Below are positions 32,228-42,811 of a DNA stretch of 64,000 bases, in pieces (within the stretch, counting starts at the first letter, position 1; every line of letters begins with the position of its first letter). Made by a program: the position numbers and the translations under genes. The notes beneath the pieces were generated by a model. It made no database searches and was not told where the DNA came from. It saw only the letters and a list, made by a program, of their open reading frames with translations. Source of the DNA: Leptodontidium sp. MPI-SDFR-AT-0119. Its lineage: Eukaryota; Ascomycota; Leotiomycetes; Helotiales; Leptodontidiaceae. The stretch covers positions 1,302,001 through 1,366,000 of the forward strand of contig JAHLEZ010000020.1 of NCBI GenBank assembly GCA_020726505.1, given 5' to 3'.

Positions 32228-33926
32228 ATGGACGACAAGGTTACCACTCTACAGCCGATTGCGACAAGCAATAACATCCCTAAGGACCTCAAGTTTGAGC
32301 AATATCCCGGCACGCGCCTCCTCGTCGACAATCAGCATCTCCTCCATGCCGAGCATAGCTCGCATGACCTGGTACTCATCCCACAGCCATCCAACGATCC
32401 AGACGATCCATTGAGATGGTCCTCCCCTCGCAAATACCTGGCTTTGGGTATTGTGTGCTTGTACTCGTTCATCATAGCGGCCCTGACTCTGTCTAATGGC
32501 GTCTTGTACGGTGCCTTGATCATGGATCTCCATGCCTCAGTCGATTACCTGAACACGGGCACAGCGGTTGGCCTTCTCCTGATCGGCTTCAGCAACCTGT
32601 TCTGGAACCCGATGGTGAGTGCACCACGCCTTCATATTCGGAGGGACTCTGATGATGCTAACCTGGGAAAACAAATCAGGCACTGAAGTATGGACGCCGT
32701 CCGGTGTACCTCATCTCAGCGATTCTGACCACGGTGTCAATGGTCATGGGCTCAGTTGCTCAGACCAAGGGGGTATACAATGGGTCGCGTATGCTGATGG
32801 GTCTTGCTGCTGGTCCCTTTGAACAACTACCCGCTGTTACAGTCAATGATCAATTCTTTGTTCACCACAGAGGGTTTGGATTGTCGATGTATGTGTTGGC
32901 AAACACTCTTGGGTTCGTTTATCCCCCCTTGCTCTTGCTAATAGTTCCTTGGCCAGTATCTTGAACTGACCCGCCCTACTCAGATCGTTCCTAGGTCCAC
33001 TTGCATCGGGTTTCGTGCTTGAATCCATGGGCTGGCGTTGGGTCGTCCGCTTCTACGCTATCTTCATGGGCATGACAGCCATCATAATCTTCTTCGGCCT
33101 CGAAGAAACGGGGTTCACACGGGAGATAGACACCCCTTCGGCAAATGGACCAGCTACGAACTTCGAGCTACCAGTCCCAACATCGAAGAAGTCCTATCTT
33201 GCCAAACTTCGCCTCTTCTCCAGCTTCTCTCTTCAACGCAGTCTCCTAGCTACGATCATCGAGCCTCTCAAGCTCATCCTGGACCCAATCGTGATGTGGA
33301 CCGGCTTCCTCTACGGCTTCGGTGTTGCCTGGCTGGTCGTGATGTCTGTGTCCATGAACACGGTCTTCCAAAACCCTAAGTACGGGTATAATTTCAACTT
33401 CCAGGACGTAGGCCTGACGAATATCTCGCCACTCATTGGCGGACTCATAATGATCTACGCCGGCGGTGCTGGGACAGATCGCTTCATGGTCTGGCAGGCG
33501 CGACGGAACAACGGTGTGATGGAGCCCGAGTCGCGCATCTACGCCGTCTTCCTCGGCGGCCCGATCATGGCAGGTGGCCTCTTCCTTTACGGCCCTGGGG
33601 CAGCAGCGGGACTTCCATGGATTGCACCTGTCATTGGCATGGCACTTATTGGAGCCGGTATGCCCATAGTGGGTGCAGTATCCTTGGGATACGTGACCGA
33701 GAGCTACCCCCACAAAGCTGGGGAGGCATCTGCGGCTGCCATCACGATTCGTAATATCATTGGCTGCTGTATGGTCTTTGCCAATGGGCCGTGGATTGAG
33801 ACGGGTCTAAGGGATGCCTTCATCACGATGGGCTTCCTATGCTTGTTTGTGTTCTGGTCGGGGGCTTTCATGATTTGGAAGGGCAAGTATTTTCGAGGAC
33901 GTACTGCCAGGGCTCTAGAGCTGTGA
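32228..33926 (+). CDS. Major facilitator superfamily transporter (DHA1-like)
   Basis: Three exons (32228-32614, 32680-32912, 32984-33926), 520 residues. A soluble N terminus ends DDPLRWSSPRKY, followed by about twelve membrane helices. KYGRRPVYL is the loop 2-3 motif of drug:H+ antiporter type transporters, and LGPLASGFVLESMGWRWVVR matches the motif C-like region plus the helix 5-6 W-R-W-x-F loop of fungal DHA1-like members. A central hydrophilic loop (about residues 245-290) and ESYPHKAGEASAAAITIRN near the end are also characteristic. Location is likely plasma membrane. It may export or import the amidase or P450 substrate; this is inference. Confidence 0.9.
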
Positions 33927-34198
33927 GCTAAGGGAGAAGAATAACAGGAAATGAATCTCGTGCAATGCGTTTTGGGAGCACAGGGTTGACAGAGAAGCAC
34001 GGATAGCTTGAAATTGACAAAGAGCACAACGTAGCAAGAAGAGACTTTGCAAACACTTCGTTTCAAAGTCAACTCGAAAACTTATGTGCATCTTTTTTGA
34101 GAGCACCACGCATACACTGTGGGTGGTGTATAAGTACTCAGACACTCCGGAACTATATACATCCTTGAGATAAAGCCTCTCATATATTACCTCAACGC

Positions 34199-34474
34199 TT
34201 ACAAGCATTGCGAGTAGTAGTCGGTAATATACTTGCAAGTATACGGGGACGCGCAATTCGCAGCACCGGTCCACGATAACCCACCATACTGTGCATACTG
34301 CGCTGCAGCGCTCCCTTGAGGAGGAACAGTCGACATCGTGCCAGTCCTCGTAGTCACCGTGGTTGTCGTGCTCCCATCAGTTCTCCTAGTCATAAAAGTA
34401 CCAGGGCTCCCAGACAAGACGAACGAGACAATGCCATGCGCCGAATTTCTTAGAGGGATGATGTTAAACATCAT
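34199..34474 (-). pseudogene. CBM1 cellulose-binding module fragment
   Basis: The 91-residue frame ends in a fungal-type cellulose-binding module: [20 protein letters not shown] and ITDYYSQCL, preceded by a Thr/Ser/Gly-rich linker ([15 protein letters not shown]). The first conserved cysteine is replaced (QYGG instead of QCGG), so one of the two disulfides cannot form. No catalytic domain precedes it. It looks like the 3' end of a lost secreted plant-wall enzyme gene; which enzyme cannot be told. Confidence 0.7.
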
Positions 34475-34750
34475 TCGAACATCAGCTCATGATGAACAAT
34501 AAAAAGAGACATCGTAATAGAGTCCGTAGGACTTCTTCATATCTACACTTCAATTAGTGGCTGAGTTGAGAGGTGGGGGTTCCAAGATGTTTACTGTTTT
34601 GTAAGCGAGGGTGCACGGACCACCACAAACTCATGGATTCGTTTCCTCTGAACGCCGGTGAGACCTTGACATCTTGACCAAAGAACATTTACGTATCCTT
34701 CATTTCTTACCGCATAGAAACACGACTGAATTGAGACAATTCATTCTCTA
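34475..34750. other. Promoter region of the HET gene
   Basis: Intergenic; no separate feature supported. Confidence 0.3.
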
Positions 34751-36230
34751 ATGTCTCAGTACAAGCATGACTACGACATTCTCCGCCGTGAGCCTGCCGA
34801 ATTCCGCCTCGTCACGATCCATTCCGGAGTATCACCAACTCCTATCTCAGCGTCACTCACGACCCATCCGCTCAAGGCCGCACCTCCATATGATGCCCTC
34901 TCATATGTATGGGGGCCTTTCGATGAGGAGGATCCCGACTTCATACTCTTAGACGGGTATCCGTTCGTAGTCACAACGAACCTTTTTCGGGCTTTGTACT
35001 CTCTTCGGCGAGAGCACGCCGACAGGGTCCTGTGGATCGACGCCGTGTGTATCGATCAAAATAATTTGAATGAGAGATCAAGTCAAGTGCAGCAGATGCG
35101 AAATATATACAAATGGGCTGCTGGAACAATTGTTTGGCTATGCGACGACCTCCCCTTCACCAGCCGTACTTTTGATCTCCTGAAATCCGTAAATGCCGGA
35201 TGGCTTGGGAATATGGATGTTGACCTTCAAGTTCTTCAACAAAGCGTGTTTGACCTGCATCAAGTGCTGAAGGATGATGCGGGAATCCGGAAGATTGTTC
35301 AGAGAGGAGTTTATGGCGACATAGCTCAGCGTGATTTCTGGAGTCGGATATGGGTTGTTCAAGAGGTCGCCCTATCGTCAAATGTTACAGTACAATGTGG
35401 TAGCAATGAGGTCGACTGGCAAGTATTCTCGGATACTATCTGTGAGTGTTTTCGGCTGTTTTAAACTTATGCTAAGACTTCTGGCTGATCTGGTCCAAAA
35501 TTTGGCACAAGTTCTGAATGTTCAATCAGGGAATATCGACGAAGCGTCCAACATGGCAATGGCAACTCCAGAAAACGTATTAGATATCGGAGGGCTATCG
35601 AATATAGAAACCTTCAGCAGAGTCCGGGAGCTCCTCAGCAACACTTCCAATATGCGCTTGAGTGATATTTTGGCTTTGCTCCGAAGAAGTCGGTCAACAG
35701 ACCCGCGAGACATGATCTACGGACTGTTGGGACTTGTGCCTAGTAGCTCTATCAAGGTGAACTACTCGCAGGCAAATACCAAAGATGTTTACTTGGACCT
35801 AGTACATCAATGCATAGCCGAGGAGAAATCTTTGGATATTGTTACGCTGTGCCGCAAAACATCCGCCCCTTCAGACTTACCTTCATGGGTACCTGATTGG
35901 ACTGAACCTTGGGTCATGGAATATGACGAGGACTATAAAGCCATGCTTGATCCAAATCCTCCACCATTTCCGCTCATCCTGAAATATGGATCAGGAGGAC
36001 TTCTGAAGCAATTTTTGGCACCTTCAAATCCAATCAGCAGTTCTGATACAACGTTGCAATTTACAGCGTGGGCAGCAGATACTGAGATTGCTCCAAGCGC
36101 GACTGTTGACAAGACCAACTCAACTTTGACGGTTCGTGGACTTTCCATAGGCAACGTCAGCAATCTAGGCGAATGGACCTATAGAGGAGCCGATGACGGA
36201 GAGATATTCTTCTTCAAACTCCAGAAATGA
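34751..36230 (+). CDS. Heterokaryon incompatibility (HET) domain protein
   Basis: Two exons (34751-35441 and 35512-36230; 70-bp intron), 469 residues. HET block motifs are in order: YDALSYVWGPFDEEDP, RALYSLRREHADRVLWIDAVCIDQNN, ERSSQVQQMRNIYKWAAGTIVWL and FWSRIWVVQEVAL. The second exon carries LRRSRSTDPRDMIYGLLGL and LPSWVPDWTEPW as in full-length HET proteins. HET domains trigger cell death on non-self contact in fungi. The protein is shorter than the usual 600-700 residues. Its last residues FKLQK and the stop lie in a repeat shared with 49011-49114, so the C terminus has probably been replaced. Confidence 0.85.
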
Positions 36231-36318
36231 GGTATTTGGGTCTTTTGGAATCGATATAAAATCTGCGACACGAATCTGGAGTTGTGGTGGAGGTTGACAA
36301 TTGTTTGTTGTTGTTGTT
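36215..36318 (+). repeat. Dispersed repeat, copy 1 (inverted copy at 49011-49114)
   Basis: About 104 bp from CAAACTCCAGAAATGAGGTA to a (GTT)n tail, nearly identical to the reverse complement of 49011-49114. The trinucleotide tail is reminiscent of a SINE or LINE 3' end. It supplies the stop codon of the HET gene. Confidence 0.85.
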
Positions 36319-36492
36319 CTAGGATGGTGACTGGAAATGCTGCTGCGGGTTACGAAGAGCGGGCTTCGAAGGCGACGTGATCAAGGGCAGAGTAAGAGAT
36401 TGAGGGTTTCCGGCTTCCAAGCGCTCGCGCGACCAGGAATCTTCTGCTCGATCGCAAGAGTTTCTTAGCCGCAGGTGTTGCGATGATACGAA

Positions 36493-36876
36493 GAAGGCGT
36501 TTGTATGAGTAGTATCTTTCTACTGGTGGATTTCAACTGGTAGATTTCTACAAGTCTTACCAAGGCCATGTCAATGGCCCAGTCGAAGGCCCAGAATCGA
36601 AGGCGTTTGTATGGCTAGTGGGTTTCTACTGGTCGATTTCTACTGGCCTTATCGGGACCATGGTCAAGGCCCAGAATCGAAGGCGTTTGTATGACTAGCA
36701 GATTTCTACTGGTCTTACTGGAACATGGTCAAGGCCCAGAATCGAAGGCGTTTGTATGACTAGTGGATTTCTACTGGTCGATTTCAACTGGTAGATTTCT
36801 ACTGGTCTTACTGGAACATGGTCAAGGCCCAGAATCGAAGGCGTTTGTATGACTAGTAGATTTCCACCAGTCATGG
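36493..36876. repeat. Minisatellite with nested GATTTCTACTGGT subrepeats
   Basis: Five irregular units start at GAAGGCGTTTGTATGA-type sequences (about 36493, 36599, 36679, 36744, 36837). They contain GTCAAGGCCCAGAATC and one to three copies of GATTTCTACTGGT, giving unit lengths of about 65-106 bp. Confidence 0.85.
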
Positions 36877-37324
36877 TTATTGTTATGAAAGCATTAGGGG
36901 TTGGGTGGTTTAAGAAGTGGGAGGCTGGTCAAGAAGTTAAAAAGGTGCTAGTGCTAGCTACCTCTAGGTAGATTGGGCGTTTTTTCTTCGAAGATGTCTG
37001 ATCGTCTTCAAACAAAGCTGTATATTTGGATAATGCTTCCGACGAAGAATTCAAGTAAACATGGAGTGCTGCTGGTGGTGCAGTGTCGCTAAAAAACTTC
37101 GAGCCATCTCTACGGAGATTCACTTGAATAATGCGTGGACCTGGTAAAGCGTGGTGCCAGACGGCGTTTTAAATCTCAATAGGATGATCAAGAAAGTTAT
37201 CGTAACCCGGGACTTGAGCCATGGTGACGAGTGCTCCATGTCATTACTGAATGTCGCGATGGATACAAGCTGGACGGGAGCTCGGGAAGGTTGCTCTGAA
37301 ATATTATACCTGGAGATCAAGGCT
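36877..37324. other. Gene-free segment
   Basis: No supported gene. Short open frames have no known motif. Confidence 0.35.
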
Positions 37325-37356
37325 GTAAGTCCGCCCAAAAAGTTGGGCGGACTTAC
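37325..37356. repeat. Perfect hairpin, 13-bp arms
   Basis: GTAAGTCCGCCCA and its complement TGGGCGGACTTAC enclose AAAAGT. It could be two abutted transposon ends or a transcript hairpin. Confidence 0.8.
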
Positions 37357-38027
37357 CTATACCTAATTGGGTATGGGCTGTGAGGTCAGCCCATCTATGC
37401 GAGTACGAGCCTCGTATCGCCAGCAGCACAGAACCGGGGGATCCCAATCGACCTTGCTTTTTGATGTATGTACTTGCCCATACGCATCACCACCTAGATG
37501 AGATGACAGAAACCGATGAGAACATCTTGAAAGAAGTGTGGCGAATCGCTAAGACAACCAACCTTCCGATCTTCGTGTCAAGCATCGAGGACGTCGTGAA
37601 ACAAACCCTTCTTTTCTTTTCTTCGAAACATGATTGGCTCTACATGCGCCCGGCAGCATGCTATTTTCGACTAACAATTATCGCTTACTGGGAAGTCATT
37701 TGCGTTGACCAATCATTTCCTCTCTCAGGTATATCAACCGCGCGCTTGCAACGCCAGTTAACAAAAGACCTCACACGAGAATTGGAATGGGGGATTCCCT
37801 TCTATTCGCTCATCTGTTTTTCGTTTCTCGAAAGCACAAAGCGAACTACTCCCATTGCCTTTCGAAAATGCAAACCCGTGCCGAAAACACGCTTCCTACC
37901 GAAACCTGACTTTCAGCAATTGGGAAATGTCAGATTTTCCGGTATTCAATACATAAGCTTAGAATATTTAAAGTACTACATGCCTCACTCTCTTAGTCTT
38001 CAAATAATAATCTCCCTTATCATAACT

Positions 38028-38261
38028 ATGAAATCACCTAAAAGACGAAGCGAAAGGTTGAGCAAACGAAAGTCTACTTTAATCAACAAGACCGACGAGC
38101 TGGCAAAGCTCTGCGATGTTAACGTAGCCCTTATTATTCGTAACCGTCAGACTGGCCATTACTTCACGTATAATTCAATCGACCTCGAGTCTTGGTCGCC
38201 ATCCAAGGAGCAAATCGCAAGCCACCACCCTTCCTTTTTAAGGTCTGGAGAGCGTAACTAA
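38028..38261 (+). CDS. Short MADS-box-like protein
   Basis: 77 residues from the ATG at 38028. SKRKSTLINKTDELAKLCDV followed by NVALIIRNRQTGHYFTYNS is a MADS (SRF-type) DNA-binding core: basic region, KR-K..L..KT.EL..LC.v.VALII, then beta strands. The tail ESWSPSKEQI is shared with the fragment at 11840-12028. No K-box or activation domain follows, so this is a minimal one-domain protein. The frame is open back to 37380 (293 residues), but the upstream part has no known motif and is AT-rich near the junction, so the shorter start is preferred. Expression is unproven. It may act as a DNA-binding competitor or be a decaying gene. Confidence 0.55.
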   Translation: MKSPKRRSERLSKRKSTLINKTDELAKLCDVNVALIIRNRQTGHYFTYNSIDLESWSPSKEQIASHHPSFLRSGERN

Positions 38262-38348
38262 CGGGGACTTAGCGACTGTCATACCCGGTACCGGTGAACC
38301 TGCTTCCGCACGATATTCAAGCAAGGCGTGGAAATCTCAAGCAACGTT

Positions 38349-39578
38349 CTAGATCGGAGCGGGCAGAGCAAAAGAGCAGGGTGGAGGAGGGGCTCGTAGA
38401 CAGAGTTTAAGGGGGTTGACGGAGTTAATGTTTGTCATGGGAGTAAGATAGATGAGGGACGAAACAATTGTGATGAGTAAATAACCCTCCGAAAATACAC
38501 AGCGATTGCTCCAAATGATAAAACACAACTGTAAGATGCCATGACGTGAGATAGCCAAGAGGCAGCAGACGGGAACCAAATATATGATCCGAAACAGAAT
38601 GCCCCGCCAACTGTTTGTTCGATGGAAACGGTCCGATGCAAAGGACATATTTGAGTCTAAAAGACTCATTGTAGTCTGTGCCCTCACCTCTATGAGAGCA
38701 GGTTCATCTTTCGAAGAAGCAATGTCAGAAGCGTAGGTCGTGGAAGTTCGGAGACTGTCAATGTTGCCATAATAAAGGTAATCGTCGGTCAGCCACATGG
38801 CGGCAAAAATTCTCAATAGACCGAACACGGCCAAAGGATAGAATATGGAGCTGATGTTAATGGTATAAGCATAACTGCCTCCGACACCGTCGATCAAGGT
38901 CTTGATGGCCATTACGCCTTGTATGGTAATGATCAGGGTCGTCAGTGTACTCCCCGAGAACAATCTGACTCGGTGGTGGGTCGGCTGTCTCAGACAGTAT
39001 ACTCGACTTCGCTCTAACATCTGTAACGATCCATCCTATCCCTGATTTGTCCAAAAGTATGCATTGCTTGCCGCCATGTCGCTAGCAGTCCACGATTTGG
39101 CTCTGATCCGTCGATCTGTGATAACAAAATACCGCCATAGGATGCTCGTAGGGTTGTATTGCCACAATCGCTCGTGCCAAAGGGGTGGCTTTAACAAAAG
39201 GTAGACAGGTTTGGGTGCGCCACCGAAGACATGAGCAACGAGAGGTGCAAGACAGAGTGTGAAGAGGTTTGCCCATTCAGCAAAGATGATCCCTCGAGCT
39301 TGATATGAGAACGGCGCAATAACATAACCATTAGCACGCCCCTGTAGGGTAAAATCATCAGAAAAGCCTTTTACGCAAGAGTTTGGGAAAGAGCTTACGA
39401 AAATAATTCCAGTATTAAACGGGTAAGAAGACATGCTGACGAGAACTTGCGGCGAATTGAGTGAGCAGTCAAAGACCTGGAGGATCCAGATAAAAAAGAC
39501 AGTGATGGGGAAAGAAAAGAGACGTGGACAAAACCGCGAAATGAGACTCTGAGAAGAGTTGGGGATTAAAGCAAGCAT
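38349..39578 (-). pseudogene. Polytopic membrane protein with one in-frame stop
   Basis: A conserved fungal family of unknown function seen in related moulds (recognised from recurring text, not a named Pfam). Reading from 39578: hydrophobic helices, a 57-bp intron at 39398-39342 that joins NTGIIF to GRANGYVIAPFSYQARG, then WHERLWQYNPTSILWRYFVI and RRIRAKSWTASDMAASNAYF. A TAG at 39038-39036 (G*DGS; probably TGG in the ancestor) interrupts, after which the same frame continues YCLRQPTHHRVRLFSGSTLT and further helices to 38349. Several transmembrane segments lie on both sides of the stop. A single nonsense change consistent with G-to-A or RIP is the only clear lesion. The C-terminal end is uncertain. 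Confidence 0.6.
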
Positions 39579-40304
39579 ATGAGGCGCAGCTTGGCCCCAT
39601 ATCCAGTTTTAGCTTTCCCCTGAAGGAATGCAGGTAACAGGCTTGTGCTGAAGGCTTATTCGCCCAAAATCCTACACTAATCCAATCCGATACATCAGGC
39701 GAACAACCCCTCCTTCAGCCCTGCTTCAGGGCGCCTTCAACTTTTTGCGCGACGGCAGGTTAAAAATTAGATTCTTGGCGATCTTGCGCGCGCTAATCAC
39801 GCCACGATGTGGAGTCGTTGCTAACTCAGCATTTCCAAACAATGTTTGGAAAATCGACTGCGCATGTTCGTAACCCCGCTTCAACCCCAGCGTAACATCC
39901 ACGACAGCGCTCGATCCATCCGGCAATACTTTAACATGACAGGCTCTAAACGTGTGTTTTTGGGCTGTTGGGTATCGTTAGATGAGCAGGACCGATTGTG
40001 CGAGGTCTCTAGACAGATCTGCCGTCGAAGAAGTCTCAAGTCCATCCGAACAGCAGATCGACAGCATCTTCCAAGCATGTAAGTCTCATATGAATTCCAC
40101 GATAAATAAATTACTAACTTGGCTCTTGTCAGCTATCTCCGAGTCGAGGTACGCCGTGAAGGAGATGCGCCCTCTGACCCTGTCAGCATTCTCGACGACG
40201 CCCCCTCCGTTACTGTGTCACCCTGATGTCAATACAACCCCACAAACTCCTAAACAACCTGAGAAACGTCCTCGGCCAGGGAGCTACGCGGAAATAACGG
40301 GATG
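39579..40304. other. Unassigned region with an intron-like structure
   Basis: An unrecognised frame from 39982 (MSRTDCARSLDRSAVEEVSS) could splice through a 54-bp GT-AG intron at about 40081-40134 (TTACTAAC branch site) to a Pro-rich end PRPGSYAEITG at 40303. It may belong to the DUF3435 relic or to another mobile element. No function can be given. Confidence 0.3.
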
Positions 40305-41263
40305 AAGGTCGCGCAGAGCCAAGAAATGGCCATCAAGACAACGACGCCGATCTCGTCATTCCTCACAGGAGATCGACTCACTCGGACTCTCCGGCGGCCT
40401 CAACCAGAATGCCACTGCCCAAGGCCCCTCCAGTCCGCATGCTTACTCACATAAGCCTCATGCGTGATCCTCGCGCTCCAGTTCACGTGCCGGACGACGT
40501 TCTTGCAGCGCTTCCCCCAGACCCCAGTATCGTCGATCTCGAGCAAAAGTGGGAGCAGCTAAAAGCTGGAGCTTACAGGATCCAGGGAACGGAGTTCGAG
40601 GCGGAAGTTCGACGTCTTACCGCGGAGATCAATACTGCCCGAACTCGGCGGCGAAATATCATCTCTGAGGAGTACTGAGCCGACTATTTCCGCCGTCGCC
40701 CGGTAGAAGATATCGAGAGGCAGAACAGTGGACAGCAGGAAGAGGAGTATATCGAGCCGGTGGTTGAACATCAGATTCCCGAACGGGCGCAGCTGGCCGA
40801 ATTTATCTGCACTCATGTCGCGGGTATCGCGCCACAGGACATTGTCGCGCGCCGGATCCACTCTGCCGGTCTTATGGTCGCTCTCTGCCGCCGCCGCGAA
40901 GTGCCTCGGCGGTACCGACTCCGGGTTGCCCTACCGCAGCCACCTATTGTCAAGGAGGAATCGCCCGATCTCGAGCCATTCCCTCTTGTTCTTGCCAAGA
41001 GCCAGTGCCCTATCTGCATTGGCGACGAATCGAAGAGCTATGAGGAGCGGATGGGCTCTTTTTGCCGCCCTGCGAAGATGATGGATCACGTTGAACGGAT
41101 TCACCTCAAAGGAAGAGATCCACACGCCAAGATAGAGTGTTATCACCCAGTGTGCAAGTCTCAGGGGCTTGTTCTCGAACACTTGGAGCATTTCAAAGAC
41201 CACGTAGAGACAGTGCACGGTATTAAGCTCCGGGAACCAAGGTTTGTGCGTTCATCAAAATAG
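40305..41263 (+). pseudogene. C-terminal half of a DUF3435-type protein
   Basis: The open frame reads HVPDDVLAALPPDPSIVDLE, then YRIQGTEFEAEVRRLTAEI, a single TGA at 40676 (EEY*ADYF; CGA-to-TGA would restore Arg), YFRRRPVEDIERQ, and a zinc-finger tail with CPICIGDE, a H..R.H pair and CYHPVC...HVETVHG. This is the layout of the C-terminal half of fungal DUF3435 proteins. DUF3435 includes tyrosine recombinases, among them captains of Starship elements, though this tail occurs in many DUF3435 proteins that are not captains. The catalytic recombinase part is missing, so this is a relic. Family call is from memory of recurrent motifs. Confidence 0.6.
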
Positions 41264-42811
41264 ACTGCGTTCCGTTTCATACATAGATCGTCAAATTGCT
41301 GTCCCTGTCCACTATTGTTCTCATTCTCTTTGGCCTTGCTGGTGCCTTTGTGTTTTGTTTGGAGGCAAGTCCTTACTATCGCGATGTAAGTATTACGTCT
41401 CGCTAGCAACGGAGGTAAGGGACGAGGCAGTGGTTGGTTGTCTTGCTTGATATTTGAGTATCGCAGAAATCCCTTTGGTTTTACTTCTTCTGTACTGGTA
41501 GCTCTACTAGAACCTAATCACAGCCGTCTCCATTAATAAAGTCAACCACAATGCCAGCTTAATAAACTAATAATTCCTCGACTTTCCTATCTGCTTATCA
41601 TCTGCTTATCCATCTCCAACTTCCCGTGTTCGCTTGAACTCTGCTTCATATCTCCAGAGGTTGTTATCTTCAGACCACACTCGCTCCCATGAACCTGGAG
41701 GAACATTCTGGCTTCGTGCCGCGAGCTAGACGAGCCGCATGGCGCGGATCGCGTGAATGCGACACATTCTTCCAGCATACGCGCAAGATAGCATCATGCT
41801 GAGGCGAGTATACCAGGGATCAACAGACTGTGATTTGTTTGAGGACTTTATTGCCCAGTTGCTACATCACTGTGGCAGATAACATCTTTCCGGTACAGTA
41901 ACAAAAACAATGTCTCTCCCCGACATTCCATGCCTCACGAACTCGACACACAAGTACAACATTCACTGCTTCCATCCTCCACCCTTGGATCAATCAGCTC
42001 TTCTACTCTATATCCCACCATGCCATCAAAAATCCCACCACCGCCTCCATTTGCCATCTCCAGACCAACCTCTTTGAATCCAAGTCGAAGGTCCCCTGAT
42101 AGCACTTTAGAAGTTGCTTCCAAAAATTTCATGGCATACAGCTGATCACTCACCTATATTTACATTGCCAGGCGCAGGACTCTACACTGATACGTCTTTG
42201 AACTCAAGTATGATCGATTACTATGGAAGTACCTTCAACCACCTTGTGCCAATCGACCACACCGACTATGTAAGGAAACGATATTTGTGAGACTTCTTAC
42301 CAGTCTGGTAGTCGAAGTTGACTTTGGGAAGAGCATGTGAAAACGCTTGAAACCATGGGCATGGGAGAGCTAGCGGATCGTTAGTGACCCCGAGCAGCCG
42401 AGGAGGTTGAAGTTCATCAATATTTACACGGAAATTTCTTTACCGAGGGCCCTCGCAAGGTATTTGCTTATCTCCCATGTTTACTGGATTTTTACTGGCC
42501 GTAACTTGCGAGCCATCGAGTGTTTCTAGGGTGTTGATACCGAGGTAGCTCTGAACCCAACCCCAAGGATTGAAGCACCAGGCTTCAGCGTCAGACATCC
42601 CTCATGGGGCATGGTAAGGGCTGAGTGTTACGCGTCTATTACCCCGCATCCGTGCCTCAGACGCTAAATAAATACTGTACTAGAACCTCGTTGTCAAGCT
42701 AGCCTCCCTAAAATCATATTCTCTTTGCTCGTTGGCATTATCTAGTTCTCCAAACATAAGCTGTTTCGCTAAATCGCAAAAAAAATTGCAGGAGATAGCG
42801 TTACCGGAGAG
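41264..42811. other. Region without a supported gene
   Basis: About 1.5 kb. A Pro/Ser-rich frame at 41930-42145 and short frames near 42210-42500 (for example MIDYYGSTFNHLVPIDH) look like pieces of decayed genes but were not recognised. Confidence 0.35.

Noticed and set aside
33246..33713. 155-codon minus-strand frame inside the MFS gene
   Set aside because: Antisense shadow of the transporter.
36493..36876. CRISPR-like array
   Set aside because: Repeats are irregular, spacers are themselves repeats, and the genome is eukaryotic; a minisatellite explains it.
37380..38027. Upstream two thirds of the 293-codon frame leading to the MADS-like protein
   Set aside because: Open but without recognisable domain and with changing base composition; not accepted as part of the protein without transcript evidence.
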